DNA of 64,000 bases from Hirsutella rhossiliensis. Taxonomy: Eukaryota > Ascomycota > Sordariomycetes > Hypocreales > Ophiocordycipitaceae. A model generated the notes under the pieces. It had not been told where the DNA came from. It worked only from the letters and a program-made list of their open reading frames with translations, and searched no databases. Shown here piece by piece: positions 31,069 through 42,087 of this stretch. The stretch's first letter is position 1. Each line of letters begins with the position of its first letter. The DNA lies in the NCBI RefSeq assembly GCF_020360975.1, contig NW_025408688.1, positions 620,001 to 684,000 on the forward strand. Direction: 5' to 3'. Both the position numbers and the translations under genes were made by a program.

Positions 31069-31116
31069 TTGGACTGGACTGGACTGGATTTCGAGGTCGA
31101 ATCCAGTCCAGTCCAA
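31069..31116. repeat. Inverted repeat hairpin (TTGGACTGGACTGGAT)
   Basis: A 16-bp perfect stem with a short loop region. The left arm has one additional GGACT unit. Confidence 0.7.
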
Positions 31117-31640
31117 TGCACAGCGCTGGGGACTCCAGAACCGCCAATGCAAATCCAATTCTTAAAATGTATTAGCTTAAGGTAACGTCGAGATTCCGTA
31201 TTTTCTAGAAGAGCCATCGCGAGATTACCACGGAGTCAATTCTTGTTCAATACTGTGCGGTATGATTGACATCAATAACGCTGGTTAGCTACCATGCCCC
31301 ACCCCCCTTTCGGTAACACCCACCTTTCGGTAGCGCATTAGAAAATATCCCCACCAAAAACCATCAATTTCACTTACACCGATTCCAGCCAGCTTTGAAG
31401 ATATTCACAAGCCGTCACTTGGAGTAGATAGAGGATTGATTGAATTCTACTTTTCGATGGTTGAATGTTTGTACAGGGTCTGTGGCCTGTGCGTACCTTG
31501 CACGCGAAATTACCATCCAACCCCTAATCTCCTTCCGCCTCCTGACGATGATTCTTCTCGTTATTCCTCCACCACATGGCCAAAATGACCTTAAAGCGGC
31601 CTCGAGTATTTATACGGATGATATTATGGCTAATGCGATA
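31117..31640. other. No recognisable gene
   Basis: Non-coding by eye. It probably contains the 5' end of the following pogo-like element, but no TIR could be matched with 33.2-33.4 kb. Confidence 0.3.
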
Positions 31641-31641
31641 A

Positions 31642-33176
31642 TTGATGTCAAAAAACTGCTTGTCGCAGTACCGCGCCGCCCAAAAGTATGACATACCTCA
31701 GCAGTCTATTTCCGACAGACTCAAAGGCCAGGTAGCCCTGGCTGATCAGATCCAGCCTCGTCAACTCTTGAGTAAGTCTCAGGAAGCTCGCTTGGTTTCT
31801 TGGATCCTCCGCCAAGAGTCTCTCGGCTATGCTCCTCCCACAGTCAGATCCGCGCATGTGTGGAGGCTCTTATGAAGCAACCGAACAACGAGCGGACAGT
31901 GGGGCGCAACTGGGTCTCTAAATTCATCAATCGCCATCCGGACATCAAGAACAAGCGTGGGAGACGTCAGGAAGCTAACCGATTTAATGCTTTTACGCCT
32001 CGGGCGGTTCACTGGTTCTTCGATATCAGGAAAAGGAGTATGGATGGATTAAACCAGAAAATACCGTGAATGTTGACGAAGGCGGTATTATGTCTGGCTT
32101 TGGTGAGTATTTGGCTTGTCTTTCATTACTTTTACTAACCAGACTCTTTTTGCCAGGTTTGGATAGTCTTGTGGTTGGGAGTGCAGACCCAAAACGGAAG
32201 GCCCTTCTGAAAGGGCCACAGTCCCGCAACTGGACCTCATTTATTGAAGCTATCACCGCGGACGGCCGTGTCCTTACCCTGGCATTATCTTTAAGGGCAA
32301 AGAACTTCAGAAACAGTGGTTCTTGACGGAATTCGGCAAAATAGCCGACTGGCATTACATAACGTCGCCCAACGGATGGACGGACAACCATATCGCTATT
32401 GAGTGGCTTGAGAGGTCTATTTGCCCCAGACGCGACCAGCCGATGCCTCAGATGCTAGACTGATCATATTAGATGGACATGGAAGTCATGCGACGGTGCG
32501 TTTCTTTATCCACCTCTGTAGGAATTACTGTTAACCGGGACCAGGATGCATGGATGGCCACATGCTTTTTGAACAACGTTTATTGCTGTTACCTTCCTGC
32601 CCACTGCTCTCATGGCCTCCAGCCGTTAGATAACGGTGTATTCAATGCCTCCAAGGCAGCTTACCGGAAAGAACTTCAGAAATTGACCTGTTTGACCGAT
32701 TCTGCGCCTGTTCATAAGGTCAATTTTATACGGGCATATGCTAAAGCGCGCGAGGTTGGAATGACGGCAAAGAATATATTGTCCGGCTGGAGGGTCACTG
32801 GGAATTGGCCGATCTCACGATCCAAGGCATTGCGGCATCCAGAAATTCACGCGGACATTGTAGAGACGTCTCCAAAGTCCGCGCCATTTTGGGTTCTGAT
32901 GATACGCCAAGAAACAGCCGCCAGATTCGCGATTTCGGAAAGAACAAGACTCCTGGCACCCGGAGACGATACGCCGTGATAGCTAGAGGCTTTGAAGCCC
33001 AAGAACAGACGCTTGCCGAGCACAGCAACAGAATCGCGAAGCTAGAGGAAGAAGTGGCCCGGCTGCAGAGAGGCAAGAAGAGGAGAGCAATTCCGAACCC
33101 GAACAGACGGTTCATGACTCTCAGTGAAGCTTTGGTGGCTGAGGAAGCCATTCCCAAATTAAAAGCCAAGAGATAG
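31642..33176 (+). pseudogene. pogo/Fot1-like transposase with introns and frameshifts
   Basis: The HTH_psq part QYRAAQKYDIPQQSISDRLKG (to about 31740) and the CENP-B part (TVGRNWVSKFINRHPDI, about 31890-31950) are in different frames. The first catalytic Asp is in VNVDEGGIMSGF (about 32070), followed by a probable 54-nt intron starting GTGAGT (about 32104). The second is in ILDGHGSHAT (about 32465), followed by a probable intron starting GTGCGT. The third is in HGLQPLDNGVF (about 32620). A coiled-coil tail (QEQTLAEHSNRIAKLEEEVARL) ends at 33176. All three acidic residues survive, but at least three frame changes do not coincide with introns. Confidence 0.82.
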
Positions 33177-33396
33177 CCGTTGTGCTGAATTCTGACACAG
33201 AGGAGGAGGCGGTCTCAGAGGTGGAGACAGCTTCAGTGATCGAAGTCAAGGTGGCACCCGAAGCCCTTCCAGTCACCACCAGATCGGGGCGAATGGGAAA
33301 AAAGCGCCGGTACATATAAGAGCGTCCATTTCTCTACGGAATGATATTTTTTTGTGTTTATAATGTTAAGTTCTGATCATATTTCATGTAGTTCAA

Positions 33397-34012
33397 ATGG
33401 TAGACTTTTGGTGGAGAATTTTTCAGCTGAAAAGAAAGGAATCGGAAGTGTTGGTACAGCTTCGAACTGGCAAATCGCGGCTGAATAGCTATCTTTGCAA
33501 AATCGGGGCAGTAGAATCGGATGAATGCACGTGTGGACAGTCGGCGGAAACGGTGGAACATTTCCTCTTTCGATGCAGAAAATGGACGGTACAACGAGAA
33601 ATCATGAGTCGATATGCAGGCGGGAAGATGGGAGACTTGTCCTTCTTCCTAGGTGGCAAGGCAGAGTCAGACGACGACAAGTGGCAGCCTGATATGGGGC
33701 TGTGCGGGCGACAATACAGTTCGCATTGGCAACGAAACGTTTTAGCATGGACCGGCAACGGGCCATGTGCTGATCAAGGACAATCGTACTAACACAACAG
33801 CCTTCAACGGCAGACCGCGCTTCAGTCGCTGAAGGTAGGACGCTGAACACTTGGAGAAACTGACCTTCAAGCAGGCCTGTCATGTCATAGCGAACGAGGC
33901 TGGAAACAGATGAAAAGAAGCGTGGGGCTTTGGGTGAGATGGAACAATGTACAGAAGGTAGACAGGCTAGCGTAGTGGCTCTATGGGGGAACCCTCCGGG
34001 CGTAATACAACC
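33397..34012 (+). mobile_element. LINE (Tad1-like), 5'-truncated: ORF2 end plus 3' UTR and tail
   Basis: Contains only the ORF2 C-terminus: LVQLRTGKSRLNSYL and the cysteine-histidine motif CTCGQSAETVEHFLFRC, which follows RT/RNase H in fungal Tad1/I-type LINEs. The frame shifts near 33690. The 3' UTR (33790-34005) ends TCCGGGCGTAATACAACC followed by an A-rich tail. The 3' UTR resembles the SINE at 16870-17348. 5' truncation is normal for LINE insertions. Confidence 0.8.
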
Positions 34013-34087
34013 AAAAAAGAAAAGTGGGGTGCTGGACACCCAAATGAACAGATCACCCGAATGAACAGAATATCGACCTTTCGATCT

Positions 34088-34345
34088 TCAAGCTCGGCGT
34101 AACAACCGCCCAGAGCCAGGTTGGTCAATCACGTATATTGGCTGCAGTCTTCCTTCAATTCGCCATTTTCTGGAAAATTTTGTGGCCTCCATAAACCACC
34201 TCTTGTACCCGTTATGGTGCTGTTTTTCGGCCCTTTCAACCACCCGCCGAGCCTTCGCCAACTCGTCATTCTTCATTTCTCGCACCATGCCACGCGCTTC
34301 GGCCACTGTAAGCATCCCTCCAGACTGCAGCTGCTTATTCTTCAT
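34088..34345 (-). pseudogene. pogo/Fot1-like transposase, C-terminal fragment
   Basis: About 85 codons including KQLQSGGMLTVAEARGMV and RKWRIEGRLQPIYV, which I recognise as the basic tail of fungal Fot1-type transposases. No catalytic domain is left. The family assignment rests on memory of the pattern. Confidence 0.5.
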
Positions 34346-35267
34346 TCAGCCGAAGGCTGACTTTACATTACCCGTAGGCGAGGGTACGCACCGATGCCCT
34401 GCCTAGCCTACGCACCGATGCCCTGCCTAGCCTACGCTCGTTCCTGTTAGATCCGGTAGAATTCGGGTAGATGCAGGTACGATAGCGTCAGGCTACTAGT
34501 GGCAGCGCCAACGGTAGCGCAGACGATAGCGCACCAGGTAGCGCAGCCGATGAGGCCACGAGGACATCTATGAGACAGTTACAGAGATATGACGTGATGG
34601 CATGTCATAGGATTGAGGCCATCGCCCTTTGATATAGGGCTTGGGCAGAGCACCCCCAAATGGGGGACACAGACAGACACACACATCATACCTCACTTCA
34701 TCCGATCGTACCATTCTTGCTGTGTCCGTGACCTATCCGACGAGAACCTCATCAAGGTTCTGACAGTTCCTCGCGTAGTAGGCGTCAAAATGGAGGGACA
34801 GGGTCGAATCGAGGGGACAGCCCTAAGCAGTGCAAATGCTAGGAAGAGCCGAAATCTCGATATTCTGATGTCGGTCTAGACTACTGCAAATAAAACAGGC
34901 GATTGATTGAAGCTATAACAATGCAAAAAAACCCGTAGAATAGCGATTCCTATGGTGTTGTGCTCATATGGTGTTAGAGGCGTGCGATGCGTGCGATGGA
35001 AGCCTAGAGCGCCCTGTCCGCCTTCCCTCCTGGTAAGCCCTATGTTGGCAGGCCTTTGCAATTGCAATTGCGGGAAACTGGTGTGGTTGTATTCGTTGAT
35101 GATCTCTAGCCAAGGATGCGAACCATTCAATCCACTCAACTGAAGGCCTTCATTGAGTGGAATTGACATGATCAACGGCCGAGTCTGGTGGAGTTGATCA
35201 ATCCTTGGGCAGATTGAGTTGAGTTGACGTGGATTGAACTGCGTTGAACAGTGCACTCCCACTGGAC
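34346..35267. other. No gene; short tandem duplications and hAT subterminal sequence
   Basis: A 24-bp unit TACGCACCGATGCCCTGCCTAGCC occurs twice at about 34388-34436. Repeats of TTGAGTTGA type at 35130-35250 look like subterminal repeats of the adjacent hAT fragment. Confidence 0.5.
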
Positions 35268-35636
35268 CTATTCCCATCCTCGTTCCTCTGCCTCCATCTG
35301 TTGAATCCGCGCAATTATCCACGATGATACGTCGTCCGTCTCTCCATCCCCAATGTTCTCCCCAGCAGGGAGAAATAGTGCATCTATATCATCAACGACT
35401 CCTGCCCGTAGCCACGATCGCAAGACCTGGCACATCCCTATAAGCTCTGCATCGAGCCGACTGCGCAGAGGCGTCACCATACGCCCGGCCGCTGAAAATA
35501 GTCTCTCGCACTCCGCAGACATCGGCTGGATTGTCAAAAAATCGAGCGCCATCCTGGAAAGTCGGGGACAAATCTTCTTCTTCTGATTGCAAGGCTTCAA
35601 GCGGCGCTGTTGAAGGTAGTGTCGCGATTTCCATCG
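35268..35636 (-). pseudogene. hAT transposase, C-terminal dimerisation fragment
   Basis: Contains PRLSRMALDFLTIQPMSAEC, ERLFSAAGRMVTPLRSRL and CQVLRSWLRAG, the hAT C-terminal domain. Upstream it joins directly, in frame, to the LINE endonuclease at about 35636. The stop is at 35268. Confidence 0.82.
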
Positions 35637-36038
35637 TTGGCAGGCAGCGAATGTTCCGCGCAGCAGCTCCATCGCGCTCGTCAGCGCCTCGTCGTTCTTT
35701 CCTTGCACGTACACTGATACCACCATCACTTCCCTCCCCTCGAGTCGGAGCACCACTGCTGTGAGATCGGCCGACGGCACAGGCACTTGCTCCGCCTCAA
35801 GGTCACTTCGGATCCAAAGCATGCTACGGATCGGCCACAGGCCGTCACGAGCACACGTCGGTATCATCTTTGTCCAGTTATGGTGTCCCATAGGGCTCGT
35901 CACCACCTCTCCGTCGATAACACGCGCATACGGCTCAGAAAGAGCCAGCACAGCAAAGTCCTTGAGGCCTGCGTCGTTCATCAGGCTTTGCTGCACCACA
36001 TCACTCTTGTGCGCATTCAGCTGTAGGATGCGGAGGAC
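35637..36038 (-). pseudogene. LINE ORF2, start of the endonuclease domain
   Basis: Begins directly after the ORF1 stop in the same frame: VLRILQLNAHKS, then VLALSEPYAR and GHHNWTKMIPT, the endonuclease/exonuclease/phosphatase fold of Tad1-like LINEs. It is cut at about 35636 by the hAT fragment. Catalytic residues after the first Glu are partly missing, and RT is absent. Confidence 0.8.
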
Positions 36039-37473
36039 TCAAGCATCACTGTTCGGGTTCCTCATCCTACACTTCCAGCTGAACGACTCGTGCGGTCCGC
36101 CACACGGGACGCATTTTGGCTCAATTGCTGTGCACTCTCTGTGGTGATGCCCAACCTTTGCGCACTTGCCGCATGTCCGCTGCTTCTTGCATGCATATGC
36201 TTTGTGACCGATCTCCTGGCAGTTGAAGCATTGGATTGGTCCCGTTCTTGGCTCGAATACATAGGTGGTGGCTGACTCTCCCGCTAGGTCAAAGTAGTGC
36301 CCTTCTAGAAGCCTTTCTGCGTCGCTTTTCTTGGTGACATACACCACCATGGACCCGTACGCTTTGCCAGACTCTCGTTTGCTCAACCAGGAAATCTTGC
36401 CAATGGTCACTCTGTTTTCGGCACTCAAGGCCTCGATCGCTCCAGGCAGAACGTTGCCTTCCGCGTCAAGGATTGCTGTGCGGTTGGCGTTGTCGACTCG
36501 GACCGGGTACAGCTGGTCTCGCATAACTCGTGAACCTTCCACGGCTGTCTTCTGCGCAGCCTCTTTGACCATCTGAAGCTCGGCTTCGTCTCTGCAGACG
36601 ATCTTGACTCGGTCGGCATTCCGGGACTCTCACGACTGCTGCGCACCTCCAGGTCTCTTGTCCGTTCATCGCTCTCATCTCAGTCTCGATGGCCTGGCGA
36701 ATTGATCCGATTTGCGCTTTGTTCTTGTTCGACTCGCTGACGCGAGATGTGTCGATGGTACAATGGAGAGGATCGCTGGCTGTCTGCTGCTTTCTTGGGA
36801 CAGCTACGCTGGATAGACTCGTCGGCGGGCTCGCTGGCAGTGTGCGCGCAATATCGGCAAACGTTGCTCGAGCGCCGCTTGACAGAGTCACCTCACCCGA
36901 AGCATTCAGCTTCTGCGTAAGCTGGGCCAATTGCTCTTTCAAAGCGGCGACTTCTCTCTGAAGATCCTGGTGTCCCCGTTTTAATTCCGCGTCATGCTCA
37001 TCGCGCTTGCGTCGAAACTCTTCCTTGGATTCCTGGACTTGGACCTCCAAGCCTCGGATCAGATCTTCCTGTCCTTGAATGATGGTGCTTTGCTTGTAAA
37101 CCGTGGCGCTCAGCTTCCTGATCGTGTCGCTTTGCTCGGATACTCTATGTTTCAGGTCCACCATCTCGTTCCCCATCTTCGCCAGCATCTCTAGAACCCT
37201 CTGCATCATCGATTTGGCGGTCTCCACACTGCTGCGTGACTTCACCTCGTCAACTCTTTCGCCTTCATTGCCGACCGATGAGACCCGCGTCGTTCGGGCC
37301 GTGACTCGCTTCGGAGCCCTTGCGGATGCATTTTCCAGTGATCGCAACGTATCTTGCACGCGTCCGCTGGGCGTCATCCTCGCGTCGGACGCGTCGATGG
37401 CGTCGGGCTGGTTGGATCTAGCCCCGCCCCACGTCCGCCAGGACCGCCACTTCAGGCTCTGCCATGATGGCAA
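36039..37473 (-). pseudogene. LINE ORF1 (gag-like) with coiled coil and CCHC knuckles, one frameshift
   Basis: The N-terminal half (37473 to about 36620) is a long coiled coil (MVDLKHRVSEQSDTIRKLSA, EVAALKEQLAQLTQKL). After a small indel at about 36625 the second frame gives an RNA-binding region (VTIGKISWLSKRESGKAYGS) and zinc knuckles CFNCQEIGHKAYAC, CGKCAKVGHHHREC and CVPCGGPHESFSWKC. Together they are the nucleic-acid-binding ORF1 protein of a Tad1-like element. The stop codon TGA at 36039 is followed without a gap by ORF2 in the same frame. The true start codon is uncertain. Confidence 0.82.
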
Positions 37474-37726
37474 GCAAGAGCCACACCTATCCCAGAGTAA
37501 AGAAGGATGAAGAACTATCTACGACGAGGAACTGACGCAATCCTCGTGGGCCTAGCCTGCGGTTGGGATTTGGGAATCCAGCACCAGCTTATGGAGCTGG
37601 TGAGGAACGAACGCGAAATAAGTGGGGCGTGGCACGGGTAGAGCTGGAGCGAATTCCCCCCCAAAAAGGGGGTGGGGTGGGCAGAGGGTGTCCGTCCTCC
37701 ACTCCCACCCAACAGCACGGCTCGTT

Positions 37727-37887
37727 TCTCGCGAAGGAGAGATCAAAAGTGGGCATAAAAGTGAATAAAGAAACTTTTCGTAGGTAGATTCCCAGATGAT
37801 CTGATAGTCTGTGATGTGCATGTGTGTTAATCGCTCTCTCCCCGGTTGCCCTTTTCCCGTCCAAACAGCCCCTTTTGTATCCCTCCA
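37727..37887 (+). repeat. Dispersed repeat R1, copy 3
   Basis: Very similar to 30430-30590. It stops after CCCTCCAA at 37887, where the next TIR element begins. Confidence 0.7.
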
Positions 37888-38821
37888 AACCAGCCTCAAA
37901 GACACATATACAGAGACCAGGAGGGTAGATTAGTTGTCTGGACTCTTCGTTGAGAGCCTCTGGGCTACGCTCCGTCGCAGAGTCAGACCCACGCGATCCC
38001 ACGCGGCTGCTTTAAGCAACAAGGCTGTGAGTCAAAGTGGGGACGCCGTAAAGCATAGAGAGTCATGTAACACCATCCAGATGCTCTGAAATGATTTTTT
38101 AGGACGATATTAAGGCAACAGCCTTGTTGGCGGGTTGCAAATGAGGCAAATAAGCGCCCTTGAGCCATCCAACAGCGATGCATTTATCCGTCCACACGTT
38201 AGGTGACATTATATAGTGCCAGCCCGTAAATATGCAAATTTCCTCCTTCAATCACTCTTTTCGGAGCTCTTTAGTCTTAATTAGTGTGCCGGGGGTCAAG
38301 ACACGCCCATCAGCGGTAACGGCCTCTATAAACGTGGCTTAACTACGGGACTGGGTGCTTGAGGAGAGCTTTCCGTTTAAGGTCTGAACTTCCAACCACC
38401 AGACTATCTAAACCTAGTAAAATAACCCCAGTTGGCTAAATTCGTGCATATTGAGTCGAATGTTTACCAAACTTGACATAATACTGCCTTCATCAACATT
38501 CGCCTGATTCTCCGGCGTGATCCGCCCGTATTCATTCTCCCCGATATCGAAGTACCAATGCATCGCTTTCGGAGTAAATGAGTCAAATCTGTTGGCCTTT
38601 TGACGCCTTTCAGTCTTTTATATAAGCTCTGGATGCGTCCAGTGAGCTCCCTCTACCCAACGATGTTCCCACTTTGACTCACAACCATGTTGCTTGAAAC
38701 AGCTACGTGGAAAGGTGCGGGTCTGACTCTGCGACGGAGCGTAGCCCAGAGGCTCTCAACGAAGAGTCCAGACAACTAATCTACCCTCCTGGTCTCTGTA
38801 TATGTGTCTTTGAGGCTGGTT
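37888..38821. mobile_element. Non-coding element with about 155-bp TIRs
   Basis: 37888-38044 and 38665-38821 are inverted copies. The outer 95 bp (AACCAGCCTCAAAGAC .. GCAGAGTCAGACCC) look identical and the inner part is imperfect. The 620-bp centre has no coding potential. It is likely a non-autonomous DNA transposon (long TIRs suggest MULE). No target duplication was seen, perhaps because the left end lies inside R1. Confidence 0.8.
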
Positions 38822-38934
38822 CCGCTCAGCTAATGCAGACTGGCCTTGCATTCTGCTAGAAATAGCCCTCTGGGGACTCCCCATTTCTGAGTAGCCCGAT
38901 GACGCGAGAGACCGCTATCCGTAATATAAAAAAT

Positions 38935-39475
38935 TGCCCCAGACATCAGCCGTCTCGGGCCCGCTGAGGTTTTCGACGCTGAGGCGAAAGGCGCGTTGGA
39001 GGGGTTGAAGGCTGCGGTGAGCCTTCCAGAACCCGCTGATAACGTCCCGACGCTAGCGCACCTGCGAAAGATTGCCCGACAGCAGCCGGAAGAGGCTTTC
39101 AAGGTCTGGTGGGAAACCTCTGCGCCGGAGCGATACAGAGACCTGAGGCTTAAAGCCACAACCAGCTGTCCGTCAGAATTGGCGCTTTCTCGGCCCCTGC
39201 TTCATCACTTGCTTGCATCAAGAACCCACCATGGGGATTTTGCTGACTACCACGAAAGGTTTGATCACGACGATGCGCGACTGACATGCTCGTGCGGACG
39301 ACGAAAAGAGCCGGCACACATCTTTTACTGCAGAAAGGTTGCGCCACGGCATCATATGCGGCTTGCACCTTCGCCGCCTGCAGCCATCAACCGCGCAATC
39401 GGCAAGGACTTTGACAAATTCGTCAGGCTGGCGAAAGCGAGCTCCTTCTTCGGAGGGATCTGCCCACGCCACTAG
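38935..39475 (+). mobile_element. LINE ORF2 fragment (RNase H remnant and zinc motif)
   Basis: EVFDAEAKGALEGLKAAV (RNase H-like) runs into LRKIARQQPEEAFKVWW. The motif LTCSCGRRKEPAHIFYC..HHMR is the Cys/His tail motif of fungal LINEs. The stop is at 39475. It belongs to a different family from the one at 33.4 kb. No tail or TSD was defined. Confidence 0.72.
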
Positions 39476-40072
39476 ACGGTCATCATTCTCCTCTCTCACC
39501 CTACCTTTTCCTCTCAATTCTTTCTGTTACCTGCTCCGATCTCGGGCGGCGTCAAGGTCTCGCGACCATGCGATCGCCGAGGTTATCAAGGGCTGCAAGA
39601 CCCCAGAAGCAAATTGGCTGACCTGACCACGGGACAGCTTTCTCTTCATGCCTGGACGTCCCGCTGACGGGCAACAGGTTTGTCATGAGCGCCGTTGAGC
39701 CGATGAAATGCTGGATAGTGGGTGAAGTGTACGATATGTAGCATGTAGACACCTGCTAGCTCAGCACGTCCTGTGCTCCCCTGCGGAGACCTGAGCGACC
39801 AAAAGTTGCTGGACGGAAAATACACTAAACTAGACTAAACTAGCCGCGCACAGGCCCACTATCGTAAGCACCGCGTTTTTAGTGCATCTTCCCACCAAAA
39901 CTCGCGACCGCATGATACTCATGACGTATTTCTCTCACGAAGAAAGTCAGCAGAAAGGGCATATTGTGTAGGTTTCTTTTTGTATTCCTTGTCTCCCTCT
40001 CCTCCTCCCTTTCTGGCTTAAACCTAAGCCCTATTTATATCCCTCTTTCGTAGTAAAGGTAATGGGTTCAGG

Positions 40073-40102
40073 GAGGCTGGGGACCCTCAGGTCCCCAGCC
40101 TC
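40073..40102. repeat. Perfect 13-bp hairpin, 4-nt loop
   Basis: GAGGCTGGGGACC - CTCA - GGTCCCCAGCCTC. It is followed by a second small hairpin GACTGGA..TCCAGTC. It could be a terminator-like or transposon-end structure; function unknown. Confidence 0.85.
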
Positions 40103-40814
40103 TTGACTGGAGACGTTCCAGTCTTTTAAGAGGAGCTTTCCAGCCTCCTCGTTCAGACCTGGTTATCAGCTCCCTTGCTGCCCTAGCTACCCATGGGTGA
40201 CCTGGTTGACTCGACCATGGGCCATTCTTCGCGACAATTTCTACGTCGCCAACGCGCAATGTATTCCCAAATCGCTATTGCAAGGGCTGTAAAGCCTGTT
40301 CTTGAGTCTCGCAAGAGCTTCGAAACAGGGAGCCGCCGCCAAACGCGCAAATCCAGGCAAAATTTCTTCAGTTTCTACGGCAACAGAAATTCGGTACGTT
40401 CTTTCTTTTTCTTATAGGGGCTGCTTTAGCGCGGCACACAACGTTCAAAAGATTTCCTCCGTGGAACAGGAAGCAATTCCAGCTTCCCCGATTGGCGCCT
40501 TGATGGGCTGTACATAGGCCATAGCCAATAGGAGATCTTAGAGCCAGGGAAACAGGGAACATATCTGACAGAGCCTGGGAACTTTAGCGCGAAACCTCGA
40601 ATTGCACTGGTTGCCAGCAGAGGAGTTGTTGGCACGCACAGACTTGGGAGAATCTTCGAGGACCAAGGGTTGGAGCCAGCCAAGGGTCACCCTCCAGCGC
40701 GACCCCGTCGGACCAAGTGCACAGGATCATTCGCATTGATGCTTCTTCATTCGTACAAGAGTCAATCGCGGAGTAAAAGCTGGATCTGCACTGGTCAGAT
40801 TCGTTTTTCCTATC

Positions 40815-41099
40815 CTATACTTGGTCATCCTCCCACCGTCGTCCCGCATATTTTGCACAGCCTGACCTCCATGCAACTATTGCGTCCCAAAAACTCATCC
40901 CGCGTTTCCTCCTCCTGCACCATTCACAGAAAGCCCCCGACGCACCGCAACATGCTGATTCGTGCTCCTTCATAAGAGGTATCATGGCCTGTACAAACCG
41001 CTCGTTGTATTCAGCATCCCCTCCGGCCCGAGTTGCCTCGGTGACAAGGCTCCGGGGATGCTGTGGTTGTGTATGAGTTGCCTGGCGCCGAATTCGCAT
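40815..41099 (-). CDS. Hypothetical 94-residue frame, doubtful
   Basis: ATG at 41099, stop near 40815. It contains ACCGASGAFCEWCRRRKRG, a Cys-rich basic patch. I do not recognise it. Lying between repeats, it is more likely a transposon remnant than a gene. Confidence 0.2.
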   Translation of the reverse strand: MRIRRQATHTQPQHPRSLVTEATRAGGDAEYNERFVQAMIPLMKEHESACCGASGAFCEWCRRRKRGMSFWDAIVAWRSGCAKYAGRRWEDDQV

Positions 41100-41690
41100 A
41101 TGAACTCGACTCGGACCGTGGACGTCGCCATAATTTGGTTTCCAGAGCTTTGGATGATCTGTGTAATTAACGAATATGATGCGAAGAACGGTAAACAGGC
41201 CAGCCTCAAGACTGGATTCTACGGGTTACATTTTATCTGCTCTTCCTCCGTCATTTCTCACCTTCTTGCTTTTTATTGACACGTAGTGCTGCACGACATG
41301 ACACGTTGGTGCCCGCTCTCCTAAGATTCGCCCCCAATCACCCTTCGCACGATGCAAGCTACTGCGGGAAGGAATTCTCGGGTAGTGACGCAACCACCAC
41401 AAACCTTCAAATATATAGACAGATAAATCCCCCTCCAACATTATATTAACTCAAACCTCAAACTTTCGTTCCTCAAGGCGTTTTCCGCGAGCCATGACCG
41501 GCGAGCCTTCTCCTGTTGCTTGTTAATTAGACGCCTAATCAAGCTCAAACCTGGATCAATGCAGGTACAGTGGAGGCGAATAGAGTCAAATCGTAACAGG
41601 CAATCAGGGCAGGTCCATTCAATTTCACGAGTGGGGAAGGGGGCTGTATTGCAAATGCAGAGCTTTCAGCTGATGTGGGAACATGTCAAC

Positions 41691-41896
41691 AGAATGTATA
41701 CTATACCTGAAAACGGGATATCCACTTGGGAGAAGCTTGGAAGGATACAAAAGGGGCTGTTTTGGACGGGAAAAGGGCAACCGGGGAGCAGAGCAATCAA
41801 CACTGGCACATCACAGACTCAGATCGTCTGAGAATCTACCTACGAAAAGTCCCTTTATTCACTTTTATGCCCACTTTTGATCTCTCCTTCGCGAGA
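41691..41896 (-). repeat. Dispersed repeat R1, copy 4 (inverted)
   Basis: Reverse of the R1 part of 30430-30624, from AGAATGTATACTATACC to CTTCGCGAGA. Confidence 0.75.
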
Positions 41897-41905
41897 GAAG
41901 CCCAC

Positions 41906-42057
41906 ACGGGAGCCAGTGAGCAAATTCCAAGACACAGTGGCTCTGGAGCGATATGAGAAAGCACATGGGAAGGTCGGAGACCGCCGCAGGAGCCCGAGGA
42001 AGGCCCCAAGGCGTGAAACCCACTGATCACAACGATCTGCCTTAGGAGGGGGGTATT
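41906..42057 (+). mobile_element. Ty3/gypsy 3' fragment: chromodomain end and polypurine tract
   Basis: The frame EPVSKFQDTVALERYEKAHG is the C-terminal chromodomain end of gypsy integrases and stops at about 42025. It is followed by AGGAGGGGGGTAT (polypurine tract) and TGTGACGGGCTGCGCCC, which looks like the first bases of an LTR. The LTR itself is not complete, since the CCCH gene's stop is at 42088. Confidence 0.6.
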
Positions 42058-42087
42058 GTGACGGGCTGCGCCCGCAGGAACCTCGGC

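Larger units (their letters stand above)
39476..41690. other. No clear gene
   Basis: A weak R1-like stretch (TCTCACGAAG..GGGCATA) lies at about 39932. A strong hairpin is annotated separately. A 94-codon frame at 41099-40815 (minus) holds CEWCRRRKRG but has no recognised homology. Confidence 0.35.
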
